From Lepus europaeus (Eukaryota; Chordata; Mammalia; Lagomorpha; Leporidae), in contig NC_084827.1 in assembly GCF_033115175.1 (NCBI RefSeq), forward strand, positions 128,053,701-128,117,700: a stretch of DNA of 64,000 bases, read 5' to 3'. Made by a program: the position numbers and the translations under genes. Positions 1 to 11,835 of the stretch are shown here, in pieces. The number at the start of each line of letters is the position of its first letter. The first letter of the stretch is position 1. The notes under the pieces were generated by a model. That model searched no databases, was not told where the DNA came from, and was given only the letters and a program-made list of their open reading frames with translations.

Positions 1-369
1 CTGCCTTCAGAGCAAGGAAAATTATCAGAGATAAAAAGATATAATGTATAGTTAAAATGATATTGCACAGTTCTCAACTCTTTAGAATGATACTATAATG
101 TTAGTAAAGCAACCCAAAAATATATATGCAACCAACTCAAGAATGTTAAAATACGGGAGACAAAAGGCTTGAACTGAAAGGAGAAAATTATCCATAGTTG
201 TATGCTTCAAAACTCGTCTTCCCATAATTGATATGTCAAGCAGACAGAAAATCTGTAAGGACATAGAAAACTCAAACAGCATTCTTAGTCAACTTGAATT
301 AAATGACACATAAAATAATTCTAGATATTTTCCCAGTTGAGTTGAAAACTCAGGTGTATTCTAAGACCT
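1..369. other. Intergenic DNA, nothing recognised
   Basis: AT-rich sequence with no repeat, RNA or coding signal that I can identify. Confidence 0.5.
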
Positions 370-870
370 GAATGAATATTTTATGACAGCTTTACTCATA
401 ATTACCAAAAAATTTGGAATAACTGTGATATCTTTTAATGGATAAGTGAATAAATTGTGTTTATCCATGTTGTGGAATACTATTCAGCAATACCATAGAA
501 TGAGTCAGTCTAAAAGTTTAGGTATTGTTTCTCAACCTTTTGGCTAAGATCAAGTGTAAAAGGTGTAGGTAAATTATCATTTCACTGATCTGAGATACCT
601 GGGAAGATGAAACTACAGAGAAAATAAACAGAGTAGTGATTTCCAAAGCTTTGAATGAGAGAAATTGGGTAGGCAAAGTACATGGAACTCTTTAGGATGA
701 TGACACCATATAGTATGCTACTATAATGTTCATAACATAGATGTATTCCTCCTCAAGAACTTTATAGCAAATAGTATCCTCTAATAAGAGGAACCAGGGA
801 TCTTAGAGTAACTCTCTTTCAAATATATACAATAAAATTATTTTTAAAAAAGTATGAAAGAACCAACTGA
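370..870 (+). repeat. Old L1M-type LINE 3' fragment
   Basis: The stretch 380-500 matches the well-known end of L1 ORF2 and its 3' flank: a 'tttactcataattaccaaaa' block, then 'ggataagtgaataaa', then 'tggaatactattcagcaata'. After an interruption at about 526-605, L1M-like 3' sequence seems to resume ('gagtagtgatttcca'). No intact frame remains. The divergence suggests an ancient copy. Subfamily and exact ends are uncertain. Confidence 0.6.
526..605 (+). pseudogene. Probable U2 snRNA pseudogene fragment
   Basis: The run 'ccttttggctaagatcaagt' at 536-555 is identical to the 5' domain of U2 spliceosomal RNA (stem I and the branch-point-pairing region). It is preceded by a near-match to the U2 5' end. 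After 'gatcaagtgta' the similarity weakens, but 'ttatcatttcactgatctgagatacc' spread over 573-600 is still reminiscent of the next U2 segment. The 3' Sm site and stems III-IV are absent, so it is a truncated, non-functional retrocopy. It sits inside the older L1 fragment. Confidence 0.55.
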
Positions 871-1396
871 CATAGCTGACAAGGGCCCATGGTGAAACAA
901 TTCACATAGCAATGTATGAGTATGTAATGTATCTTTAGGTTATAACCAATGCATGAAACAAATATGCATACTGATAAAAATGACTAAATAAATAACTGAG
1001 AGAGAATATATAAGTATCCCGTGCCAAAATATCCCAAATAATTCGTGTAGATGCTCCCTATTCAAAGAGATAGGATATCAGTCGTTTCTGGAAGTGAGCA
1101 CTGCTTGCAATTACCTCTTTTCAAAGAACAGTATGGAAAAAGTCAAGAAACGAATAATTTCCAGTGTAGAAATTACAAACACTACCCCCCCAAATTTGAC
1201 CAAGGTGAAAATTAGTAGTGGCAATGCATATTGATGGTGTGTGCCTTAATAAAATGTGATGAGAGTGGCACATGCCTCTGATTTTTCTCTCCCATATTCC
1301 CAGTCTCATGGTCATAAACATAAAACAATTCCTGATTGGAAATATTCCACCAAAACTTGACTATAATGAGAAAATTATATAGGCAGAGGAGTCTAA
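871..1396. other. Intergenic DNA, nothing recognised
   Basis: No repeat or gene signature seen apart from short A/T runs. Confidence 0.45.
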
Positions 1397-1557
1397 GAAA
1401 ACGTGATAACTGAATGTTGCATGGTATCCTAGATAGGATATCCTAGATAGGAAAAACTAGGAAAATGTGACTACAATGAAAACGTGATAACTGAATGTTG
1501 CATGGTATCCTAGATAGGTATCCTAGATAGGAAAAACTAGGAAAATGTGACTACAAT
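1397..1557. repeat. Two-copy tandem duplication, about 80 bp unit
   Basis: An 81-nt unit (1397-1477) starting 'gaaaacgtgataactgaatg' is followed directly by an 80-nt second copy (1478-1557). The copies differ by one missing base at 'gataggatatcc' versus 'gataggtatcc'. Each unit contains its own internal duplication of the 13-mer 'tatcctagatagg'. The near-identity points to a recent local duplication. No target-site duplication or mobile-element end is visible. Confidence 0.9.
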
Positions 1558-3356
1558 GTGGACTTAAATTAGTAGTGTATCAATATTTGTTTATTAACTT
1601 GTTGCACAGATCATATAATCTATACTGTTAAAATAATCTGGATGTGTTATATATGGGAACTCCATAACATCTCTATGATTTTTCTATAAATTAAATGTTT
1701 TCTAAAATTAGAAAGTTTACTTAAAGTTAGGAACAGTTTCTTTGTTATGAAAGCCATCAATTGTATTCTAGGAAATCAGAGGTCAACTGATTTGAATAGA
1801 ACAGAGGAAGTAACATAAACATACCCATTTTGAATTGACAACAGACTAAAAGGAGGAACATGAGGCAAAGGACAGTCACACCTAGTATTAAATATACATT
1901 TCTCATCCCTTAGCCAAATTATTCATATATTACAGAGCAGCTTACAAAGAGGTCTTGAACAAAGAGTCATAGGTTGTGATTGAAGCACAGCATGGTACTT
2001 GACATTCATAATAACTCTAAATGTATTAACATACCAAATTTTATTGAAACACAGTTTACTAAGTCAGTGAAGTACAAACTATATATAAAATTAATGAATT
2101 TTTATAAATTTAAGAGTATTGAAAATTCATTTAACCTAAACACTTAAATCCTTAATGATGACCAGTAAATTATTTCTAACCATGTGGCAAATTTTATGTC
2201 GTGAATTCCATAACAGCAATGAGACTATATATAAATGATGCTTCCATTAACAAATCTCCTAGGGCTGAAATCCCACTATGTGAAAAGTATATTCTCATTT
2301 GACCTTTGGATGCAACACGTTATTTGATTCCTAATATTAAGCTGTCTTCTACTTCCATATTAATAAATAGCCTATTTTGTTTTTGCTTAAATTAAAATGT
2401 TTTTCTGTTGTACATTCAATGAATGATATTTTCTCTTGATAAAGAGATTTTATGTAATTTTTTTTCCTTTGAGAAAATGGTAACTTGTGAAGAAATTAAG
2501 TAGCATTCATTGCAAACAAAATCATGAAGAACCCACACTCCCTCTTGTAGAATAATATTAATTGCTGGAAAAGAGTAGATGTTTTCACGTTTCATATTAA
2601 AAAAAAATTTCAAAATGTTCATCCACCATCGTTCAATTGTAAGCTAATTCACTGACTTAAAATGTTTCATAGGCAACAAAACTTTACATTTTAATCTAAA
2701 TCAAATATGTAAAATGAGAGCAAATGATTTCACAGTTTTCTGGACAGCTTTGTAATTCAGTACTAAGTGCTAACGTGATTCCATTTCTTCTTTATTGTAT
2801 GTGTTTTAATTAGTTGAAGGAAATAGTCAATCATTTCTGGGATACCTGTGAGCATTAATTCTGTGCTGTCTTGAAACTGACATCCATCTACTTCTTTCTT
2901 TGTTATTGTAGGATATTGGATTACTCTTCAAAGTGCTATCTCTAAAGTCTGTTCTAGAGCCTGTAAAGATTGTGCCTGGCATAGATCTCTGGCTATGCGT
3001 GATTTTTATGCAAAGCTTTTATATTTGTTATGTTTGCATGGTAAATGCAGAGGAGGTTATAGTTACCTGTACCACCCTAGTTCAAGGCTTCCACCTGCTT
3101 TTTATTCTTCCCACTCATACTTTTATTCTCTGTGTATGTGTCTGTAAGAGGGGGTGTATTACCTAACTCTTATGACATTATTTTAATTCCTTTAAAATTT
3201 TTTATTTACCTTCCCTTAGTTAACATGCTAGAATGCTTCCAGGCACTTCTTAACTTTTTAATGAATTATTTTGCCAGCACCTATACATATGCTACAATGA
3301 TGTTCTTCCTTATTAAAAACTGCATTTCTGTACTGTACAAGGTCACTTCAACAAAG
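1558..3356. other. Intergenic DNA, nothing recognised
   Basis: About 1.8 kb of AT-rich DNA. The short open frames in it show no domain and no codon bias that I can support. Confidence 0.45.
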
Positions 3357-3525
3357 ATGTGGAAAATGGTTTTAAAAGATTATTTTGGTGCAAAAGTTTT
3401 GAAATTCATGCAGAGAGGGGTTTTTCAAAAATTTGTGGAAATGCATATTATAAAACAAAATTTTCATGAGTTTCAAACTGTTTGTACCAACATAAAACTT
3501 TTATTTCCATTTTCCACAGGCTTGA
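3357..3525. mobile_element. Palindromic mariner-like MITE
   Basis: Two arms form a long imperfect inverted repeat. The left arm starts near 3357 with 'tgtggaaaatggttttaaaa' and includes 'ttttggtgcaaaagttttga'. The right arm ends near 3520 with 'ttatttccattttccaca', and its complement carries 'ttggtacaaacagtttgaaa'. A short palindromic DNA element with a 'ttggtgcaaaag' core is typical of internally deleted mariner/Tc1 derivatives. It has no transposase. The family name is not certain from sequence alone. Confidence 0.55.
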
Positions 3526-3699
3526 TGAGATACCCTTATACAAACGGAATCAGTGTAAATATCAAAATTAGTTTATAATTATGGATAATTGTTTTAATGC
3601 TTATTCATATCTAATAACTGATTTTGAACAAAGCATATGGCTTTAAATTTTGAATTAACATAATACTTGCATACTTTTTTTGAGATATAATGCAATTTT

Positions 3700-3859
3700 C
3701 TGGGTCTGCCACATGGGTGCAGGGACCCAAGTACTTGGGCCATCTTTTGTTGCTTTCCCAAACCTATTAGCAGGGAGCTGGATCAGAAGTAAAGCAACCA
3801 GGACTGGATGCCGGCACTTCAAGCACAGTCTTCACCTTCTACATCACCATGCCAGCCTC
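3700..3859 (-). repeat. Old C-SINE fragment
   Basis: On the - strand the central SINE block (complement of 'acccaagtacttgggccat') and a tRNA-like 5' remnant ('catgccagcctc' on +) are present. The 3' pyrimidine stretch and A tail are lost. Confidence 0.75.
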
Positions 3860-5283
3860 AATGTAAAATTGAGAAACACATTGTGTTGATTGGAAATATA
3901 TAGATCAGCTGATTTAACCTATGAATTATACCAGAGTTTACCTATAGATAACATCCCTATACCTCAGTGCAACACAATCATATATAGACGGGTAATAAAA
4001 CCTATTCCACATGTCTCATTCCATTAATTTCAATCCAATAATTATCTCTGTATCAAGGGAGGAAATCCCATGTTGTATATTTCATCACATTTCACATGAT
4101 GGCATTGAAGATTTTATACAAGTTTGCAAGAATCTTTGTCTACTCATGGCTTTTAAACTGTAAAGACTGAATTCTCTTTGCACTTTGAGTAATAGTGTCA
4201 TAACTACCAAAAAAGAATCTCAGTTTTACTCAAAAAGGATTAAATTAATTTTGTAACATCTCTGACTTTGATTCAATTTTGATTCAATTATCCCCCCTTG
4301 TCCCTTTCCTCTCCCCACATTTTCTCCTTTACCCTTTGTCTCTTCCCTCTATTTTCTCCTCCCATCCTATTATTGAATTTTGGTCTGCATTCACCTAATT
4401 GAATATACCAGAAGCTATCTGTTCTTCTATATTGATGTATTTGTAGTTCTTGGCTCAAGCACCAAACAACCATGCCCTCTTAATATTTGTAGCTAATCAA
4501 ATTTTCTGCATTTTCTGGATCTAACTCTTTGATCTCAAATCCACAGACCTCTTATATCTGAGATACTCCATAGAATGACTTCCCCTTGGCTACATACCCA
4601 TCCAGCTTTTGTATCCTCTGACCTGTCTAATCTTGTTCTTACTCATGACTTGTTGTGAACATGTAATTTTATTTTTGTACACTGGTAGCACAATTAAACA
4701 CATTATTTCCAATAATGCAATTACTAAGATGTTTTCCATTAGGAACAGCAGGAGAGCATTTATAACAGGAAATTCAAAACTGAGACAATGCAGTAAACTT
4801 AACTTGCCTTGCCACTACCAGTCACGTAAAATCGTTACCAAGCTAAAACTATCCAAATTAATGCTTATAGTATAAAGTATTACAGTTTCAATTAAATAAG
4901 TTGATCTCTATAGCTACTATGATTTGCTTTTCTTTATCATTATATTTTAATGGCATTTCAACCTTTAGTGAATAAAATGTGATGTCTTATGTATAATTTC
5001 TCTACAGATTGTAAAAGGACACTACTTTTACATCATATTGATTATAATTTTGTGGGTTAGGTTTTGATGTGCCCTTTTCAGATTAATTCAGTCATATTTT
5101 ATTTTAATATGGGAATTGTCTACATATATTATTCTGAGTTAGTAGAATAAGTGTAAAACATATAGATTCTCATTTTTATATGATAGAAAAGAAAGGTTCA
5201 AATGAAGTTAACCAACCATTTGATTAAATACTAACCAAAGGCTTTGTATCATATTTCTTTAAGAATTTTAGTGCTGGCTCTTC
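3860..5283. other. Intergenic DNA; pyrimidine-rich tract 4290-4370
   Basis: Apart from a C/T-rich run at 4290-4370 (which makes a spurious K/R-rich frame on the other strand), nothing is recognised. Confidence 0.45.
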
Positions 5284-5310
5284 TTTTTTTAACTTTTTAA
5301 TGTATTTTTA

Positions 5311-5656
5311 TTTTTTTCTTATTTTTTTTTAATTTTTTGAGACAGGCAGAGTGGATAGTGAGAGAGAGAGACAGAGAGAAAGGTCTTCCTTTGTGCCGTT
5401 GGTTCACCCTCCAATGGCCATTGCGGCCGGCGCATCATACTGATCTGAAGCCAGGAGCCAGGTGCTTCTCCTGGTCTCCCATGCGGGTGCAGGGTCAAGG
5501 ACTTGGGCCATCCTCCACTGCCTTCCCGGGCCATAGCAGAGAGCTGGCCTGGAAGAGGGGCAACCGGGATAGAATCCGGCACCCCAACTGGGACTAGAAC
5601 CTGGTGTGCCGGCGCCGCAAGGCGGAGGATTAGCCTGTTAAGCCACGGTGCCAGCC
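5311..5656 (-). repeat. Young C-SINE nested in an older C-SINE
   Basis: Full-length copy with the A tail at the left (T run on +), the pyrimidine stretch, and the tRNA-like end at 5637-5656. The 13-nt target-site duplication 'taatgtattttta' occurs at 5298-5310 and again at 5657-5669. This places the insertion in the A-rich tail of the next SINE. Confidence 0.93.
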
Positions 5657-5669
5657 TAATGTATTTTTA

Positions 5670-5987
5670 AAGATTACTTATTTGAAAGGCAGAGTTACAG
5701 AGAGGCAGAGGCAGAGAGAGAGAGAGGTGTTCCATTGGCTGGCTCACTCCCCCAGATTGCCCCAATGGCCAGAGCTGTGCTGATCTGAAGGCAAGATCCA
5801 AGAGCTTCTTCTGGGTCTCCCACACGAGTGCAGAGGCCCAAGGATGTGGGCCATCTTCTACTATTTTCCCAGGCCATTGCAGAGAGCTGGATCAGAAGTG
5901 GAGCAGCTGGGACTCGAACTGGCATCCATATGGGATGCCGGCACTGCAGGCAGCAGCTTTTACCCATCATGCCATAGCACCAGCCCC
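5670..5987 (-). repeat. Older C-SINE, target of the nested insertion
   Basis: Diverged copy whose body runs from the tail-proximal 'acttatttgaaaggcagag' to the tRNA-like end 'gccatagcaccagcccc'. Its tail region is split by the younger copy; the displaced part is at about 5284-5310. Confidence 0.88.
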
Positions 5988-8154
5988 TGTATCATAGATT
6001 TTTAAAGTGTGAATTTATGTTATTAAGACAAACTATTCTAAGTGTATGTTAGGTATTTTTTGGAATAATTTGTTATTTTGGATGTGTGTGTGTGTTCTTC
6101 TATGATGATTAATTGTGATCTATGATCTATCTATTAATTGTAATCTATGATGATTAATTGTGATCAAGTACAAATACATGTATTGGAGAAAGTATATTAT
6201 TAAACTAAATATTGCATAGAGAGGAGAATCCTCTATGATATATAATTCTTAAGTATCCCCATGAGCATAGGGAAGTAATATTTTAATTTCTGACTAAGTA
6301 ATGATCAGACACCTTCCACTTGTTAATAAGCATCCAAATATTTCATAGGTTTCACAATTCTATTTATTTCTAAAGATTTCCAGGTACATGTATATATTTT
6401 ATGAATAGTGATTCTTTTCTAGTTCAACTGCTGCTGCTTAATGTAGCATGAGTAACTTCAATTCACTCTTTCAGACTCAACTCTGCAACCACTGATGAAT
6501 GGCCATTGCTTGCCTTTTATCTCGATTGCTTTTCCATTGCCTGTTTACTTCAATAACCACTAATATCTCTGCTGCTGCCTGATAGCGATGAAAGGGCAGG
6601 GTGCTTGAACAAGTACTGCACTGAGAGTTAAGGACAGAAGTAGTCTCCAAGAATCCCTTGCTTTCCCTGGTCCTATTCCCTTGCTAGCCACAACTCCTAT
6701 TTTCTGGCTGCCTGCTGATCCGAATGCATCGTCTTCTTGGCTATCACTCAGTTCGGTGTCTCATTTCATGAGCTGTGAACCACAGCAGTATTTCTTAGGT
6801 CAATAACTGTAAAAGTGTTTGTATTCATACTCGTGTACCTATATACTTAAAGTTGTTCATAACTTCAGAGTCCCAAATTGAGTTCCTGAACTAGTTTCAC
6901 AATGTTTGATATCCATATTAAATCTGACTCTCTGATCTGGATTATTTAATTGTGACTTAAATTGAGACTCAAACCTTACTTTGTTACTATTTTTCAATCT
7001 GAGTATTTGAAAGAGTATCATAGTTGATTATATGTGTTTTCTTATATTTTAATTTCAACACATAATGGAAGAATAGCTAGTTTTCAAATCCTACTTTTAG
7101 AGGTTGTCAGGGCTGTACAATGTAACTGTTTGACTGCTCATGATGGATGTTAGCCCAGTCCATTATGCAGCATCAGATCCACTGATGGAAAACTATTATC
7201 CCATAATACCTGCCAAATAGATCTATATCTATATTTTTATTTTTCATAAAAATCTCAATAAAATACAGAGAACAGTCCAGGGATTTACATGACTGCATTT
7301 TAATCTAATCATTTTGTGAATGAAGCACATTTTAAAATGATAACTCTCTTAAGTAGCTACAAGTGTTATATATGGATAGATCATTAGCTATGGCTTGGAA
7401 AATGCAATATAGATCTGATTCCCTATTATGGTAATTATAATTTATTCCACAATGAACAACATTCTCAATTACCAAAAAAGTAATGTTAAACTTTTCTACC
7501 AAACTTGTTTTATTTAATAAAGTTTAAAGTTATTAGCCAAATAAATGAGATTAGTAGCATGTATGTGAAACACTTAAAAAGATATAATATCATTGAATAT
7601 GTTTTAATTAAGAGATAACTTATGACAAGTTCTTTATTTATACCATTATATAATTTCAACAAGATACTTTATATAAATATATTTATCTGTACATGTAATT
7701 TATTTATATACCAATGATAGAAATATTCCTATTAGAACATGACAGATGACTATGCTCTTGAAACAGTTTTATAACAAACTATTTCTGATTTGGAGGGAAA
7801 TTTTAGGAATCCACTGTATAGGAATTGACTATGTAGAATTTGCTATAAAGGAACTGATTATTATAGAGATGTTTTAACTCCAAAGAATTCTCCTTTGTTT
7901 CACTTGGATTTTAGGCAGGTGATTTTTCAAAAATTTTTGTTTGATACTTAGAACAAAAAAAATCTGGTGAGATAGATGCAAAAGAAGACTCTAAACTTCA
8001 GAGTTTACACTGAGATAGGGTGAAAAAGAAAACAACTTAAGGACTAGAAAATTAGTTTCTGTAAATTGAATTAGGAGTTCAAATAATAATAATGTCTGGA
8101 TACTACATCAACTAAGATATACACTTAGTAAATAAATATCCAAAATGACATTTA
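5988..8154. other. Intergenic DNA; small local duplication at 6099-6165
   Basis: The 22-mer beginning 'tctatgatgattaattgtga' occurs at 6099-6120 and 6144-6165. Otherwise no repeat, RNA or coding feature is recognised in about 2.2 kb. Confidence 0.5.
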
Positions 8155-9045
8155 ATATAATATGTTATTAGGCTAACTGCAAATTAAAATGAGATATACC
8201 TTTCCAAACCCCATAGAATGGTTAATATGCAAAACAATAACAGCAAAAGACTCTAGCAAGGATGTGAACAACAGGAGCATTTCTGGTAGATTTACAAAAT
8301 GGTACAGTCATTTTGGAAGACAGCTTGGCAGTTTCTTATAAAGTTAAACATAGTATTACCATATGATCAAGCAATTTAATTCTTATGTATTTACCCAAAG
8401 GAGTCGAAAAATTATGCTCACACAAAAATCTGCACATGGATGTTTATAGAAACTTCATTCATAATTGTCAAAAATGGGAGGCAACCAAAATAGCCTTCAA
8501 TGAGGGAATGGATAAAGACACTACTGTACATTGAAGTAATGGCATATTGTTCAGTAGTAAAAATAGAGTTATAGTCGTGAAAAGATAAAGAGGAACGTAT
8601 AATTCATATTCTCAGTGAAAAAAGCCTGTCTGAAAAGAGTACCTTTGAATGATTCCAACTACATGACATTCTAAGAAGGCAAAACTTTAAAGAAAGTAAA
8701 AATATAGTGTTCTCAGGGGTTTGGAGTAGGGAAGAAGGGATGCCTAGATGAGAAAGAGCAAAGTGTAGGGCAGTGAAATTATACTCTGTAATACACTAAT
8801 GATGTGTGCGTGACATAACTTTTATCAAAACACATGGAACTGTAAAATACAAAGTGAACTCAAACATAAACTATATACTTCAGCTAATGAAAGTCCATTC
8901 ATCAGTTGTAACAGAGGTTACATACTGCAAGATACTAATAATAGGGGAAACTAGACAGAGGAAAAGGAGGTATGGGAACTACTTTTTCTATATTTTTATG
9001 TCTAACATTTTTCTAAAGTATAATCTGTTAATAAAATTAATTAAA
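8155..9045 (+). repeat. Old L1M-type LINE 3' end
   Basis: The order of landmarks is that of an L1M ORF2 C-terminus and 3' UTR: 'caaattaaaatgagatatac', 'gcaaggatgtgaacaacagg', 'tgttcagtagtaaaaataga', 'aactacatgacattct', 'gggcagtgaaattatactct' and 'tcatcagttgtaacagaggt'. Many indels and stops are present. The element is long dead. Subfamily (L1MB/MC-like) is a guess. Confidence 0.75.
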
Positions 9046-10592
9046 ATCAACCTTGATTTGATTTCTGATTCTTATATAGTGAGTGCTTGACACGCTATTG
9101 TCATACTGCTATTCAGGTTGCTACCACCAACTGAATTTACACACTATTTTACATTTACACATAAGATCTAAAATGAAATGGAAAAACAACTTAAAAAGAA
9201 AATGAAATATAAAACATTTCCTTAATCATTTTGAAAAGCAATAACTTTCTTTCTTCATGTGAGTTTTTTTTTTCTCCCAACTGGTCAGAGAAAATAAATT
9301 CTCCAAAGAATGGCTTAATGAAATGTATAACTGCACTTCTAGCTGGGGGAATGGATTAATAATAAAATAAAGTCAATACATAAAAATGCTACAGTTTCTT
9401 TTGTGTTCTTTGTATTCTCTTAATTTTGTGGGGGGCAATGATCACAAAAGTTGTATATATTTGTTTTCATTTAGTTTTTATTGGACCATTTATATACTTC
9501 CTCAAGGAATTATTGTCCTCATTATTTAATATTCTGTTTTCTTATTATGATCCATGTCCTTGTATTTTAATAAAATGAAAGTTTTGTATAGCTGTCCCTA
9601 TGTGGCAGGTATTTAGCTATTGAATTTTAAAACAATATTTATATTAGAGTTTTGACTTGATATAATACTACTTAGCAATATCCTTATAATGGCTTTCTCA
9701 TTACATTATTTTTGGTGGCTAGCCTTATCTGATATGCAGCATCCATTATGTAACCTAGAATGGCTGCCTGAAGGTCCATCCCAATGCACTTATTTCAAAC
9801 AATTCATAGATTATACTGGCAATCAGAAGGCATTTCCCTTTCATTTAAGAGAATGAATCTGAAATTTTGTAAGTCACTTGTTTACTCTTGTTTAATTATC
9901 CATAATTTTATCATATAGCCACTCCAAGGTAAATAAAATGCTTGGGAAATTGTTTGGTTATGATCCTAATGGAATTCAGGATTAACAAAAGAAAAAAGGA
10001 TCAATATTGAAAGAAACTATCTTCTGCCTGAGGTCATGACCCTTTCATACACTAATGGCATGTCTATTCTCCAGTTGTTTCACTTTACATTCTGTCCTTC
10101 TGGTCAAATTATCATGATCAAATTTTTTTGTAAGTCATCAAAAATTACCACCCTCCCAAAATGCAATATCTTAAGTAGATCTATGTAATGAGAATAACCA
10201 TTAAGATCCTGAATCAGACACCACTCAGCCTCAACAGCATACACCTTGACTACCACAGACGAGCAAAACAATCTATTTTGTCTACACTCTGATTGTTTCG
10301 GGGGTATTTTTAAAGAATTTGGTATATATTGTATCTGACACATTGGGGAAACAATTTCATGTTAATCATGGGGAAAGCATTGTAATAATGCATTTACATT
10401 TCCAAATACTTGCCCTACTTTCTTTAAATCCTGAAACTCAGTCAGTCTACAATAATTACTGAGCACATTTTAAGTTACAGGTACTCTTCAGGGTCCCATG
10501 GATGCAAGGTTGAACAAACTGACCAAAGTTGCTACCCTGAAGTTGCTTTCATTGTCATTGGGAAATGGAAAAAGTACACAGAGAAATAGTTT
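9046..10592. other. Intergenic DNA, nothing recognised
   Basis: About 1.5 kb with no identifiable repeat family, RNA or exon. Confidence 0.45.
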
Positions 10593-10609
10593 AAATAATT
10601 CTGTTTGTT

Positions 10610-11437
10610 GGGAGAGGAGCAAGATGGCAGAATAGGAAGGGAGCACACTGATAGTCCAGGAAGAGACAGTTAAATAAAAGTGGAGATATTGCAGGTTAAA
10701 GGAAGAGTAGGGGAAGAAACAGCAGAGGAAACTCTTCTGGAACTAATGATTCACAGTGGACCTGCGTGGAGAGCGTGAGAGCCCAAGTTCGGGACACCAG
10801 CGGCAGACTCAACACACCAGAGCTGGAACACGAGGTTAGCCGAACCACAATAGCCCGAAACACCGGCAGGAAAGCAGAAAGAGGAGACTAGAGGGAATGA
10901 GGATTGAAACCCTGTGGGGAAAAGTTCACCTGGCTAACTAGAAGAGAGAGAAAAAAAAAAGTGACCGATACGGACATGAGTTTCTCTCTCTCCACTCACC
11001 TCTCAAGGCGAGCAAGACAAAGAGCAGGCACCATTTTGGACATACGTAATAAGCAGGGCGACCTCAGGTCTGCACCGGCCCTGAGCCTAGCAGAAAAACG
11101 TGACTCTGGGAGGACAGGGGGTGAAATAACAGAAGATTGGGACATAGTGAATGTGTGTTGCTAAAGAATTGAGACTGTAAAAAAAGAGACGGTGGGGGAG
11201 AGAATTCACAGAATTCACATGAGTACTCTCCAGAGACGCTACAATTCGGTAACCTTGGCAACCCAGTGGGAAACTGCAGGAGAATTTGAGCCCACACTGA
11301 TGGCAGCACAGATTCCCTGTGTGGTCCTTGGGAAAGAGCTTCCGATGTCTGGCTCCTGTGGGTATATCATTCGCCTGCTAATTACCTCGAATTCCATTCA
11401 GCTCTGTGAAATTACTTCCCTTTTGAATAAAAAAGAG

Positions 11438-11468
<31 letters not shown>

Positions 11469-11479
11469 GAGACAAGAAA

Positions 11480-11542
<63 letters not shown>

Positions 11543-11581
11543 GAAGGAAGGAAGGAAGGAAAGAAGGAAGGAAGGAAGGAA

Positions 11582-11647
<66 letters not shown>

Positions 11648-11835
11648 TTTACTACACCTAACCTGAGAGTGTCACCTTTGGCACACCCTCAACCCTGAGG
11701 AACTAAACAGAGCTCTCAGGCCACACCCATCTCAAGCCTCTAAGGCTCCATTGAAAGCAGACAGTCCACTTAATATAGGGTCATAGTATAACAAGAAAAA
11801 ACACTGCAGTGAAGAAACCAAAGAATATCTCCAAC
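10610..11835 (+). promoter_or_regulatory. L1 5' UTR / internal promoter region
   Basis: GC-richer than its surroundings, with 'agatggcagaatagg' near the 5' end as in other mammalian L1 5' UTRs. In active L1s this region contains an internal RNA polymerase II promoter. Open frames here are short and not conserved L1 proteins. The distal part holds the long purine microsatellite at 11431-11647. Confidence 0.7.
11431..11647 (+). repeat. (GAAA)n / (GGAA)n purine microsatellite, about 217 bp
   Basis: An uninterrupted purine strand of GAAA repeats with blocks of GA and GGAA dinucleotide or tetranucleotide variants. It is translated in one frame as a long K/E/R run, which is an artefact. Its place in the L1 5' UTR suggests the repeat grew from a native polypurine segment there. 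Confidence 0.95.

Noticed and set aside
3132..3578. 148-codon + frame
   Set aside because: It passes through the palindromic MITE and AT-rich DNA, with no family resemblance or start context to support a gene.
11192..11698. 168-codon frame with long Lys/Glu/Arg repeats
   Set aside because: Translation of the GAAA microsatellite and L1 5' UTR; not a protein gene.
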